Source: Verpa conica (Eukaryota > Ascomycota > Pezizomycetes > Pezizales > Morchellaceae). Taken from it: DNA of 64,000 nucleotides. A program made the translations under genes and the position numbers. Below, in pieces: positions 1 to 9,216 of the stretch (position 1 is the first letter of the stretch; every line of letters begins with the position of its first letter). The stretch spans positions 62,001 through 126,000 of the forward strand of contig JAUFSD010000010.1 of NCBI GenBank assembly GCA_033030425.1, in the 5' to 3' direction. Below the pieces are notes generated by a model. That model was given only the letters and a program-made list of their open reading frames with translations, searched no databases and was not told the origin of the DNA.

Positions 1-1
1 C

Positions 2-3000
2 TCCCTTTATGAGATTAACAAAGCTATTGACCATAAGACTACCAAAGAGGATTGGAAGGCTAAAGTTCCGGTTGAGTACCATGATTTTTTGGATATGTTC
101 GACGAACAGATCGCAAAAAACATGCCCCCACGCCGTATTTATGATCATAAGATTCCCCTGAGGGATGGAAAGGAACCCCCCTTTGGCCCCCTATATGGAA
201 TGTCTCGCGAGGAACTCGTCGCACTCAAAGAATACCTAGAGGACAATTTGTCCAAAGGATACATTAGAGACAGCTCCTCTCCTGCCGGTGCCCCTGTATT
301 GTTCGCCAAGAAGGACGATGGAAGTCTCCGCCTCTGTGTTGACTACCGAGGAATTAACGAAATAACTATCAAAAATCGATATCCCCTTCCTCTCATTCGA
401 GAAACCTTGGATCGCTTAGCTAAAGCAAAGTGGTACACCAAGTTGGACCTCAGGATGGGATACAATCAAGTACGCATGGCAGAAAACGAGGAATGGAAAA
501 CCGCCTTCAGGACCCGGTATGGCCACTTTGAATACACCGTAATGCCCTTCGGACTCACCAATGCCCCCGCAACCTTTCAGCACTTTATCAATGATTCCTT
601 ACGCAAGTACCTCGACGTCTTTTGCACTGCCTACCTTGACGACATCTTGATCTACAGTAACACTCTGGAAGAACACAAGGTCCACGTTCGTAAGATACTG
701 GAAGCTCTGAAGGAAAATGGGATCTTTCTCAAACCTGAGAAATGTGAATTTCACGTTCAATCCACAAAGTACTTGGGTCTAATTATCTCCCCTAACGGCA
801 TCGCAATGGACCCTAAGAAAGTGTCTGCCATCAGGGAATGGTCTGCCCCAAGGAATGTGAAGGAAGTACAAGGGTTTATTGGGTTTGCGAATTTTTACCG
901 GCGTTTTATTTTGGGTTTTTCTAATCTTGCCTCTCCTATTACTGCTCTCACGAAAAAGGATACACCGTTCATATGGTCTCCGGAGTGCGAAGAAGCCTTC
1001 GAGAAAATGAAAGAAGCTTTTACCTCAGCTCCCATTCTCATGCACTTTGACGCCGACCGACCAATAGTGGTGGAAACCGATGCTTCCGATTATGTCTCCG
1101 CGGGTATCTTGTCCCAGTATGATGAAAACAACGTCCTCCGTCCGGTGGCCTTTTTCTCCAAAAAACATTCGCCCGCCGAATGCAATTACGAAATTTACGA
1201 CAAAGAGCTACTAGCAATCATCAGAGCCTTTGAAGAATGGAGACCAGAGTTGGAGAGTACCGAAGAGCCAATCTCCGTTATCACCGATCACCGTAATCTA
1301 GAATATTTTATGTCCACCAAGCAGTTGAATCGTCGCCAGGCCAGGTGGTCCGAGTTCCTATCTCGTTTTAATTTTAAAATTTCATATCGTCCAGGGAAAC
1401 AAGGGGGGAAACCCGATGCACTAACTAGGAGATCTGGAGATCTACCTAAAGAGGGGGATGAAAGATTGGCTCATCAGAGTCAAATAGTGTTGAAAAGGGA
1501 AAATTTTGATAGTAAGCTTGGTTTGTTTACGGGTTCTTTGTCAAATGAACCCGCTCAAGGAACGACCCCACTGGAAAAGTTGTTTACCAAAGCCTATGCT
1601 AATGATTCCGCCCCTCAAAAAATTCTAGAACTTCTTCGCCAGGGTGTGCAACATTCAAAGGAAATAACCCTGGCTGAGTGCACCAACGTTAATGGAAAAC
1701 TTTGCTATCGAGGCACCCTTTACGTTCCAGACCACAACGAACTAAAGCTGGAATTGCTGAAACAGTACCACGACTCCCCCTCCGCCGGCCATCCAGGACG
1801 CTCAAAGACCTTCGAACTTCTGAGTAGAGACTACTACTGGCCAAAGATGGGAAGTTTCGTGAAGCGATATGTTAAGAATTGTCACACTTGTAGCCGCAGC
1901 AAACCCTTTTACAATGCCCCGTCGGGAGTTCTCCGTCCCCTTCCTATTCCGAATCAACCGTGGCAGGATATTTCCATGGATTTTGTTACTGGTTTACCGT
2001 TAAGCAATGGATACGATGCTATCTTTGTCGTAGTCGATAGACTCTCCAAAATGCGTCACTTGCTCCCCTGTTACACCACCGTCAATGCCCAAGACGTCGC
2101 ACGTCTGTATCTTGAAAATGTTTGGAAACTTCACGGCCTTCCCCTTTCAGTAATCTCGGACCGTGGAACTCAGTTCACGTCCCAGTTCTGGCAACACCTA
2201 TGCAAACAACTGAAAATCGAATCCAAGCTGTCCACAGCCTTTCATCCTCAAACCGATGGGCAAACCGAGCGTGTCAATGCCGTGATGGAACAGTACCTTC
2301 GAAGCTTCGTATCCTACCAACAGAACGATTGGTCTAGCTGGCTTCCCATTGCCGAATTCGCCGCCAACAATCATTTTTCGGAGACTACCAAAGTTAGCCC
2401 GTTTTTCGCTAACTATGGCTTTCACCCTCGGTTCACCCTTGATTTGGTTCCTCACGACAGATCTCCCCCCAGCATTGATGCTCAAAAATTCGCCCAGAAG
2501 ATGGAGGACCTACACGATTACCTTCGCGGAGAAATGAAGCTTGCCCAGGACGCTCAGGAAAATACCGCCAATGCCCATCGTACTCCCGCCCCCGCATACC
2601 AAGTTGGAGACCAAGTTTGGCTGTCTGCCAAAAATATCCGAACCCAGAGGCCCTCAAAGAAATTGGACTGGAAACAACTTGGTCGGTTTACCGTCAAGAA
2701 GGTTATCAGTCCCTATGCCTACGAGCTCGATCTTCCAGCTACCATGGCCAATCACCCCGTGTTTCACGTCTCCCAGCTTCGCCCCGTCGCCACTGACCCC
2801 ATTCCCGGCCATGTCCCTCCCCCTGCTCCCCCAGTTATTGTTGAAGGAGAAACGGAGTGGGAAGTGGAGGAGATTCTCAACGCCCGGCTTCATGGCATCA
2901 AAGGCCCTCAGTACCTCGTCAAGTGGACAGGCTATGACCTACCTACGTGGGAGCCCCCCGAATACATTGAACAATGTGCTGCCCTCGACATCTTCTATCA

Positions 3001-3238
3001 GCGACATCCAACCAAGCCTGACTTTCGCCAAAGCCTTACTAGTTCTCCTGGGAAGTCGAATCTCGAGGAGGGGCCTCCTGTCGCGGGCAGCTCCGAGGAT
3101 ACCAACGCCACCGTCGCACGAAACAAGACCAAAACCGGACCACACCCCAGCAAGAGAGTCACCTTCGACCTCGCCCCCACTAGGCGATCGAGTCGATTGA
3201 ATGCGCGCATTGTGAGCGATTTAACGGAAAGGGAATAA
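2..3238 (+). CDS. Ty3/gypsy chromodomain retrotransposon polyprotein, 5' end outside window
   Basis: The frame is open from base 2 to a TAA at 3236-3238, so the true start lies upstream; the first ATG inside the window (89) is internal. In order it shows a reverse transcriptase (LDLRMGYNQV, MPFGLTNAPATFQ, catalytic YLDD in YLDDILIYS), an RNase H (ETDAS, YDKELLAI, TDHRNLEYF), an integrase with an HHCC zinc-binding part (HDSPSAGH, CHTC) and a DDE core (SMDF, SDRGTQF, QTDGQTERVN), and a C-terminal chromodomain (WEVEEILNARLHG, YLVKWTGY, TWEP). This order RT-RH-IN-chromodomain defines chromoviruses. The chromodomain is known in the family to steer integration to heterochromatin. No internal stop or frameshift is visible in the 1,079 codons present, suggesting a young copy. 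Gag and protease are not in the window. Confidence 0.97.
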   Translation, partial: SLYEINKAIDHKTTKEDWKAKVPVEYHDFLDMFDEQIAKNMPPRRIYDHKIPLRDGKEPPFGPLYGMSREELVALKEYLEDNLSKGYIRDSSSPAGAPVLFAKKDDGSLRLCVDYRGINEITIKNRYPLPLIRETLDRLAKAKWYTKLDLRMGYNQVRMAENEEWKTAFRTRYGHFEYTVMPFGLTNAPATFQHFINDSLRKYLDVFCTAYLDDILIYSNTLEEHKVHVRKILEALKENGIFLKPEKCEFHVQSTKYLGLIISPNGIAMDPKKVSAIREWSAPRNVKEVQGFIGFANFYRRFILGFSNLASPITALTKKDTPFIWSPECEEAFEKMKEAFTSAPILMHFDADRPIVVETDASDYVSAGILSQYDENNVLRPVAFFSKKHSPAECNYEIYDKELLAIIRAFEEWRPELESTEEPISVITDHRNLEYFMSTKQLNRRQARWSEFLSRFNFKISYRPGKQGGKPDALTRRSGDLPKEGDERLAHQSQIVLKRENFDSKLGLFTGSLSNEPAQGTTPLEKLFTKAYANDSAPQKILELLRQGVQHSKEITLAECTNVNGKLCYRGTLYVPDHNELKLELLKQYHDSPSAGHPGRSKTFELLSRDYYWPKMGSFVKRYVKNCHTCSRSKPFYNAPSGVLRPLPIPNQPWQDISMDFVTGLPLSNGYDAIFVVVDRLSKMRHLLPCYTTVNAQDVARLYLENVWKLHGLPLSVISDRGTQFTSQFWQHLCKQLKIESKLSTAFHPQTDGQTERVNAVMEQYLRSFVSYQQNDWSSWLPIAEFAANNHFSETTKVSPFFANYGFHPRFTLDLVPHDRSPPSIDAQKFAQKMEDLHDYLRGEMKLAQDAQENTANAHRTPAPAYQVGDQVWLSAKNIRTQRPSKKLDWKQLGRFTVKKVISPYAYELDLPATMANHPVFHVSQLRPVATDPIPGHVPPPAPPVIVEGETEWEVEEILNARLHGIKGPQYLVKWTGYDLPTWEPPEYIEQCAALDIFYQRHPTKPDFRQSLTSSPGKSNLEEGPPVAGSSEDTNATVARNKTKTGPHPSKRVTFDLAPTRRSSRLNARIVSDLTERE

Positions 3239-3418
3239 TGGGCGCGGGAAGGCTCGTATCCACGCACGCGAGGTTGATGGGGGTTTGTGTCTCTGGCAAT
3301 AAGGTTCTCCGGGCCGACGGCCCCTCGTGGTAGTCTCGGAATTTACGTAACGTTATCGTATGACCCCAGGAGCTCTTTGTACACTTTGTATGCGGTTTGT
3401 ATGGGAAAGATACCTTTC

Positions 3419-3649
3419 TGTTGGATATGACATATCCAACAGAAACAGTGGGGGAAATTTAGTTTAGAGTGAAAAAGTTTTCTTTGGCGTTAGGGTTATT
3501 TTGGAAGCAGAGAAGAAGGGAAAAATAGGGGAAGCATATAAGGAGGGGCCTCGCCCCGAGGATTTTCTTAGGCACGCAACGTCTTGTTTATATTGTCTAG
3601 TAAAGAAATATTACAGAGTTTTTCACTTGTAATATCTTTTGCCGTAACA
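3419..3649 (+). mobile_element. Presumed 3' LTR of the gypsy element
   Basis: It starts 180 bp after the polyprotein stop with TGTTGG and can be closed at GTAACA, giving the TG...CA ends expected of an LTR. It opens with a perfect 10-bp inverted repeat (CTGTTGGATA / TATCCAACAG, 3418-3442). A TATA-like GCATATAAGG follows near 3533, then a GC-rich hairpin (GGGGCCTCGCCCC) just downstream. The partner 5' LTR is outside the window, so the boundaries are inferred. Confidence 0.6.
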
Positions 3650-3696
3650 CCGTTCATTGTCGCCGTCTTAGTCGCTGTCACCGTCCCGTTGCCTAG

Positions 3697-5112
3697 GCTT
3701 TACCATACCATCCCAACCGCCCCGCCACAGTCCTTCCCTTTGGCACCGCGGCCTCCTCCTCCTCCAGAACCACCTCCCCTTCAAAACGACCTAGAGTCGA
3801 CTCTACCGCCAGCGGTAGCCGTTTCTCCGCCTTAGCAGAGAGTTTTGAGGTGGAAACCCCCCTCAAAAACCCCACCCCCCAAACCCAGGACACCGAGATG
3901 TCTCTGGACCAGCCAGATTTCCTGGCCCCCTACGATCCTAAAGTTTCCTACCTTCCCCCCTCTATCGAATCCAAGAGCGGGACAGTCAACTACACCACTT
4001 GGCTGATCCACAACGCCATTTCTCCCCTTCTCAAATCCATCGACACCCTGACCGACGAGGTGGTCTACCTCAAAGCAACCGTGGCTCGCTTACAGACCAA
4101 CACCCGTCTACAACAACCCTCCCCACCAGCACCACAGTCACGAGCACAACAGCCAAAGGCCCTAAAGCCCGCGGCTCCCAAGCCCCAAAAACAAACCAAG
4201 GCCAGCTACGCTGAGGCAGCGAAGAAGCCAGCTCAGCCGGCACCTAAGGCCCCCTCCCCTCCAGCCAAAGAGAAGAAGGTCGAACCCCTCTTCAAACCCC
4301 AGTACACAAAGATCAACAGAGAGTTTGTGATAGAACTCTCCGAACCAGCGCCAGACAGGGTCTCTGAAGACTCTATCCTAGCCAAAGTCAACGACACCCT
4401 CAAGGGAACGGGAGTTTCCTTCCTCATGGCCCGATACACCAGCAAGTCAAACCTGGTCTTCTCTGGCGGCCCTAATCAACCAGGAGAAAGTGCGGCACCG
4501 TACTCAGAAAACATCTGTGCGGCACTATCTGCCCTCGGCCTCTCCCCCACCTCAGCCAAAGCCAACAGCCGTTGGTCCAAGTTTATCCTCCACGGAGTCC
4601 CTACATCCGTCGGAGATGGAGTCAGAGCGGGCGAAGAGATAGCTGCCCACGTCGAGCTCAACCTCCCAAATGTGCAGTTAGCACAAATTCCCAGATGGCT
4701 CAGCAGAGACCGGACCAACAAAAATCACTCCTCCATGATTCTCGCCTTTCCCAGAAGAGTCACCATCGAAAACCTCGGGTGCAGGTACCTAGTCATCTTG
4801 AATAAGATGTGCCGCCTCGAACCCTTTATCCCAATCACCCCGTCTACACAGTGTCAAAACTGTCAACGTTACGGCCACCATCACCTACGCTGCAAAAGTG
4901 AAGCTTGCTGCGCAGTGTGTGCGGGCTCTCATCACTCCTCTGAACATAAGTGCCACTCCTGTAAAGGAGGCGTTAAGTGCACTCATTTGCCCATTAAGTG
5001 CGTCAACTGTCCGCAGAACCCAGGACATAAGGCCAACGACCCAGCTTGCCCTACGCGAGCCAAGCTACTCATCAGGAAAGGTAAAGAAGTCGAAGTAGTC
5101 ATGACGGACTAG
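3697..5112 (+). CDS. Tad-like LINE ORF1 (gag-like) protein, 5'-truncated
   Basis: Open frame of 471 codons from just after a TAG at 3694 to TAG at 5110-5112; the first in-frame start-like codon is a GTG at 3850, so the real N terminus is missing. The protein has a Ser- and Pro/Ala/Lys-rich N-terminal half, a middle domain of about 170 residues, and three C-terminal CCHC knuckles (CQNCQRYGHHHLRC, CAVCAGSHH..C, CVNCPQNPGHKANDPAC). That is the layout of ORF1 proteins of Tad/I-type LINEs, which bind the element RNA. A second copy on the minus strand (7190-7739) shares the segment around PQTQDxEMSLDQPDF and extends further toward the N terminus. No endonuclease or reverse transcriptase ORF follows: 3' tail sequence comes directly after the stop. 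Confidence 0.85.
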   Translation, partial: ALPYHPNRPATVLPFGTAASSSSRTTSPSKRPRVDSTASGSRFSALAESFEVETPLKNPTPQTQDTEMSLDQPDFLAPYDPKVSYLPPSIESKSGTVNYTTWLIHNAISPLLKSIDTLTDEVVYLKATVARLQTNTRLQQPSPPAPQSRAQQPKALKPAAPKPQKQTKASYAEAAKKPAQPAPKAPSPPAKEKKVEPLFKPQYTKINREFVIELSEPAPDRVSEDSILAKVNDTLKGTGVSFLMARYTSKSNLVFSGGPNQPGESAAPYSENICAALSALGLSPTSAKANSRWSKFILHGVPTSVGDGVRAGEEIAAHVELNLPNVQLAQIPRWLSRDRTNKNHSSMILAFPRRVTIENLGCRYLVILNKMCRLEPFIPITPSTQCQNCQRYGHHHLRCKSEACCAVCAGSHHSSEHKCHSCKGGVKCTHLPIKCVNCPQNPGHKANDPACPTRAKLLIRKGKEVEVVMTD

Positions 5113-5361
5113 GGAGTTCCCTTCTTTTTTTTTAACATTTTCTTTTTCTCTTTACGACCACGGCTAGTCTGTTAAAATTTTTCGGTTATAAGGTATTTTT
5201 CTCTTGTAGTTTTTCCTTACACGTTTTGATCTAAATCAAGTAGCTTTCTTGTTGCTTCTTATTGTTTGTATTTATCTCCAGTGCGCGCCATCTATATGGC
5301 TTACCTAATGGGCCTCGGGCCTAGATGGGAAATAAAAATCTCTCTCTCTCTCTCTCTCTCT
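5113..5361 (+). mobile_element. LINE 3' UTR with (TC)n tail
   Basis: The 249 bp after the ORF1 stop are T-rich and non-coding. They end in GGGCCTAGATGGGAAATAAA followed by about eleven TC dinucleotides. The same terminal motif and (TC)n tail recur at 6409-6454, which identifies it as the 3' end of a retroposon family. Confidence 0.75.
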
Positions 5362-6454
5362 TCCTCGTTATGAGGCATACCCACTCGGAATCCCAATTTT
5401 GTCGACGATAGAGTTACTGGCAAACCTTCGGGCGCGCATAGTTTCTTCAGCAAAATTACCTCTGTTGTACATGTTGAGCATGAGAATACCGCAAACCCTC
5501 GGGCGCGCTGGTTCCTCTTTGTCGAACTCTACCTTCTTTCTGGTGCCCCCTCGGGGGAGTTGCGTCCACCAGCCCCTATTACCTCCGGACTTCACACTGC
5601 CAGTCTCTGTAAGCCTAGCGCTGGAACCTCTGTCAAAGTCTTCCGGAAACCCTCTCCATCTCATTTGATTTGGATGAGCCCTTACTCGTTGCCCTTGGGC
5701 GCTCATTACAATTTTGGGGATCCCTCAACCAAGGACCATTCCCCACCACTACCAGCGAGCGGGCAGCCCCCCTCAACAACATATTATCCTACCGGACCAG
5801 GCAGACTCGATTCTCCAGGTTCCTCACTATACGACAACACTTTCTCCGACCGGAAAAAGTGTACCAGTCAAGAAGTGGTTGACATCTGGTTCTCATACGG
5901 TCACCCACCCCCTTACTATCAATGGTATGCCGACTGACAACGGTCTCTACCTCCCCTACCTCGGTTCCACATAGTGGAAACTCAACTCTACTTTACATTC
6001 TACGCTCCTCTTACCTCTCTGCCAGAGGACTGTCCGTATCTAGCTTCGGCTAGGGAAAGGGTTACGACGCCGGGAAACGGAAGCTCTTGTCCGTGAGGAA
6101 CTGATTATCATTTGCACCGCGATAATAGTGAACCTCACTCGGGACCCAATACACCCCCTGGGATTCAAGCCCATCGACATGAAACGCCAGATTGGAAGAT
6201 GCTTTTGGAAGAGCAAGAGTTGTTTATTATTTTGTTACATGTGCTTTGTTTGGTGTTGCTTAGTTAGTTCTATGTGTTTTTTTTTTTGGTGTGTTCCTCT
6301 ACGTGTTTAGTTCGTAGATACATGTACATTCTTTGGCCGAAAGCCAGTACCATTTAGTTAGCTTTGGCGGAGTTAGTTGGCGGTCTTTTCGAAGACTTAT
6401 TTAGTGGGCCATGGGCCTAGATAGGAAATAAATTCTCTCTCTCTCTCTCTCTCT
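5362..6454 (+). mobile_element. Second LINE-type insertion, decayed, with the same (TC)n 3' tail
   Basis: This segment ends in GGGCCTAGATAGGAAATAAA plus (TC)n, matching the tail at 5316-5361. No clean ORF runs through it; short frames around 5399-5974 give Ser/Pro-rich peptides without a recognisable domain. I infer a 5'-truncated, decayed copy that landed directly behind the first tail. The left boundary is assumed, not seen. Confidence 0.5.
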
Positions 6455-6625
6455 CTTCAGTTAGATTCAATACAAACTTTCTTCTTCGCTGCCTCTCTGC
6501 TGCCTCATCGCCTCGCGATTGCTGAAACCACTTCCTACTTCACAAACCTTTGGTATTTTGCTTGTAACGGACAGTTACCTTGCCATCGAAATAGTTGTAT
6601 CCTGTGGTTGCGCTGCCCTCACACT
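6455..6625 (+). repeat. Segment repeated in inverse orientation at 8100-8175
   Basis: TCTTCAGTTAGATTCAATA and the following CTTTCTTC...CGCTGCCTCTCT stretch match the reverse complement of about 8175-8100 with few differences. It is therefore probably part of the LTR-like block at 8120-8399, left behind in the opposite orientation. No coding potential is visible. Confidence 0.45.
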
Positions 6626-7162
6626 CAGTCTTGTCAGTCGGGCAGTCCGTCCGTTCTGAGCCTAGGACTGGACGGGACCATGAGCTGTAGGGCGTCCGGT
6701 CATGGCAGGCGAGATGCCCTAGGGAGTAGGAGGCTAAGACTATTGACTATAGTCACCTGTAGGGGACTACAGCAAGCGTTGACTGTGGGGGACTGCAGGG
6801 GACTGCAGGGCAGCGTTTGGAAACAGGAAAAATAAGTATATTAATGAAATGAAAAAGACATGTGAACATTTTAAGAGGTACAGTTACCTTCACCCGGCCA
6901 TTCAGGGCCCTCCGTAGATAAAACTACCCCACTAAGTCCATCGGGCACTGTAGGAGATACTCAAAAAACCTCGGGCCTCGTAGATCCCTGCAGGGCCCTA
7001 TAGAGCCCTGTCTACTACTGGGCCCTCCAGTCTTTGTATAAACCCGCAGTCCCTAAATTTCCTGGCCCTGGACCGGCTTTCCCTGATAGTCCGTCCGGTC
7101 CCCACGATCGGTAGGGCCCCGCTAGGGGCCCTGCAGTCCGACCCGGACGACTGACAACACTG
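6626..7162 (+). mobile_element. Non-autonomous hAT-like element, family 1, copy 1
   Basis: Terminal inverted repeats CAGTCTTGTCAGTCG and CGACTGACAACACTG bound a 537-bp AT/GC-patchy interior with no ORF of note. The flanks CTCACACT (6618-6625) and CTCATGCT (7163-7170) are 8-bp near-repeats differing by two transitions, as expected for an ageing hAT target-site duplication. The interior matches copies at 16701-17210 (same orientation) and 27100-27519 (inverted). Confidence 0.85.
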
Positions 7163-7189
7163 CTCATGCTGTCCCCTTGAAAACCAGCC

Positions 7190-7739
7190 AGGTGGTGTAA
7201 TTGGCTGTCCCGCTCTTGGATTCGACGGAGGGGGGGAGATAAGAGACCTTAGGGTTGTAGGGGGCCAGGAAATCTGGCTGGTCCAGAGACATTTCAGAGT
7301 CCTGGGTTTGGGGAGTGGGATCTTTAAAGGGGGTGTCCACCTCAAAACTCTCTGCCAAAGTGGAGAAATGGCTACCGCTAGCGGTAGAGTCGACTCTAGG
7401 TCGTTTCAAAGGGGAGGCGGATCTGGAGGAGGAGGAGGCCGCTGTGCCAAAGGGGAGGAAGGTTTGGGTGAGCGGGGTCAGGGCGGGGGTGGATTTAGGA
7501 GTGGCGGCCATCACTTTCTCTGTGCGCCTCCGCTGGATTTCTGTCTCTATATCCATCGTCTTCTGCTGGAAGTAGGCCCAGTTGTTATTGGCAATCTGGT
7601 AGCCTGCTCTCGAATGCTGCTGTTGAGTTGTTCTCCTTCTCGTTTTCAGCAGTGCTTTCAGCACAGAATCGTTGTATTCGCTTAGGGGTTGGTCAACGTA
7701 GGGGTCGACATCGTCGACGTAGAAGCCGGAAAAAGACAT
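7190..7739 (-). pseudogene. N-terminal part of LINE ORF1, cut off at its 3' side
   Basis: Reading leftward from an ATG at 7739, the frame gives MSFSGFYVDDVDPYV... through a KRPRVDSTASGS segment to PQTQDSEMSLDQPDF and ends its match to the plus-strand ORF1 (3697-5112) at ...NYTTWL. A short unrelated tail (7165-7189) follows before the stop next to the hAT-like element. The fragment preserves the true ORF1 start that the plus-strand copy lacks. Loss of the 3' side is unusual, since LINEs normally lose their 5' end. Confidence 0.8.
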
Positions 7740-8000
7740 CTCTGAATGTACGCAAGGCTTCAGAGGAGAATAGATAATAGGTAGAGGGAAACTCTAGTCA
7801 AGAAGAGCTTGCCCGAAGGTTTGCGCCCATGAAAGAGGAGAAAGTGTTGTTGTAGACACGCTCCGAGATATAAGTTGTTGCCTGAGGAACTAACTAACTG
7901 ACAGAGATGCGTCCTTTTATACCCTTTCTGGAGGAACGCTGAGATCAACAATGAGACAATATGAAACTGAAGGAGCAACCCCCTTCTACATGAAACTATA
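7740..8000 (-). promoter_or_regulatory. LINE 5' UTR with TATA-like box
   Basis: Upstream of the ORF1 ATG, the minus strand carries a leader of about 170 nt and a GGGTATAAAAGG box (plus-strand 7913-7924). This resembles an ordinary pol II core promoter. Many LINEs use internal TATA-less promoters, so the box could belong to the element or to captured sequence; the left-hand limit of the LINE is not defined. Confidence 0.4.
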
Positions 8001-8119
8001 GGCGTCTCGTCCTGCGAGGCGTACTTCTTACATGACCAATAATAACAAGAATCCTACGAGATATGAAATGATACATGAAACCAGGAGATGAGTAAGGCAG
8101 AGTAGGGGATGGGGGTTCT

Positions 8120-8399
8120 TGACAGTAGTCGGAGAGAGGCAGCGAGAGAAGAAAGCTTCTATTGATTCTAACTGAAGAGAACGTTGCGTAAAGAAAGAAG
8201 AAGAAGAACTACTACAAGAGGAGAGCGAGGCTCTCTATTTATACCCAAATCTCCTTCCTAGTCTCCTTCCTTTCCTTTCCCTGCGTGCATGAGTCGTTGC
8301 TACAACTCACTCTTATTCCCTTATGCGCATGAGCCACCTCTTATGACTCACCCCATATCCCTGCGCCCCTATCCGTGAAAACAGCAAGTCTGTCAAACA
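8120..8399 (-). mobile_element. LTR-like block (possible solo LTR)
   Basis: On the minus strand the block runs from TGTTTGACAG to CTGTCA, with GGGTATAAATAGAGAG and a CTCGCTCTCC hairpin in the middle and an AC-GCAACGTTCT segment after it. The order TATA box, GC hairpin, ACGCAA motif matches the gypsy LTR at 3419-3649 (CATATAAGG, CCTCGCCCCGAGG, GCACGCAACG). No clear 5-bp target-site duplication is seen, so the call stays tentative. Confidence 0.4.
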
Positions 8400-8699
8400 C
8401 GCCCTTTTACGGGTGCCAGAAGAAGGATTATCCAAAGAGAACTCGGAACAGACCAGGACCTGACACTTGATGATATTCTCTACCCGAAAGACCCGAGACA
8501 TTAGACATGGAGAGCGTTGGTATGGAGAGAGTTTAAGAGGAAAAGGAATAGGAGTAGAAAGGCAAGAGGATTTAGGGAAGCAGACATGAGTGGAGAAGCG
8601 GGAGACAAAGATGAGGAGTGGGGCTGGGGTGATATGTGGGAGGAGAGAGAGAGCACAGTGGACAGAGAAGAGGAATAAAAGGGTGAGGGCCAGCAAGGA

Positions 8700-8850
8700 A
8701 GATTAGGATGGGGCAGAGACAGAGGGAATTTTTTCTTTGTTTTATTTTATTCTATTTTACTTTGTTTTTATTTTTTGTTTAAGTGCGCAGTACGAATACC
8801 TTAGCCCTTGGGCTCCATGTATTTATGAATAATCATCATCATCATCAAAC
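8700..8850 (+). mobile_element. LINE-type 3' tail, family 2, with (ATC)n end
   Basis: A TTTTATT-rich run leads into TACCTTAGCCCTTGGGCTCC, then ATGTATTTATGAATAAT and a short (CAT)n microsatellite. The same ordered motif is found at 36690-36750 with a (TCAT)n end and, inverted, at 14689-14740. I read it as the conserved 3' end of a second retroposon family. Confidence 0.6.
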
Positions 8851-8990
8851 CTGATTTATATTGCATTGCAACGAATATCTAAATCTACCCCATGTAATAC
8901 TGACGGTTTTAGCAGTACAGGCCCCTGTTGACGATATACCTGACCTGGCTTACCCTATCAAATAACCTTTATATAACACCGTATTTAGTA

Positions 8991-9216
8991 CCGTATAATC
9001 TGATTAAATTTGACCCGCTGTGGCCGGGATAACATGCGTTTTTGCGCAATATCCAACACAAAAGGGCAAAAAGTCACAAAGTTTTACCCTATATTTGTGT
9101 AAGTACATACCTTCCTTGTCCTAGTGCCAAGAATCTCCGTGGCTTCAACTGTTTCAGTGCCTGTTAACACACACTCACTCCTGCTACAGCGGGTTGAATT
9201 TAACCAGATTATACGG
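8991..9216 (+). mobile_element. TA-flanked inverted-repeat element (226 bp)
   Basis: About 32-bp terminal inverted repeats begin CCGTATAATCTGATTAAA and are flanked by TA on both sides (8989-8990, 9217-9218), the hallmark of Tc1/mariner-type insertion. There is no ORF. A degenerate relative with the same right arm lies near 31240-31455. Confidence 0.7.

Noticed and set aside
2122..3267. Secondary frames inside the gypsy polyprotein
   Set aside because: Shadows of the intact polyprotein frame.
7308..7685. Plus frames opposite the LINE ORF1 fragment
   Set aside because: The minus frame is homologous to ORF1; the plus frames are complementary artefacts.
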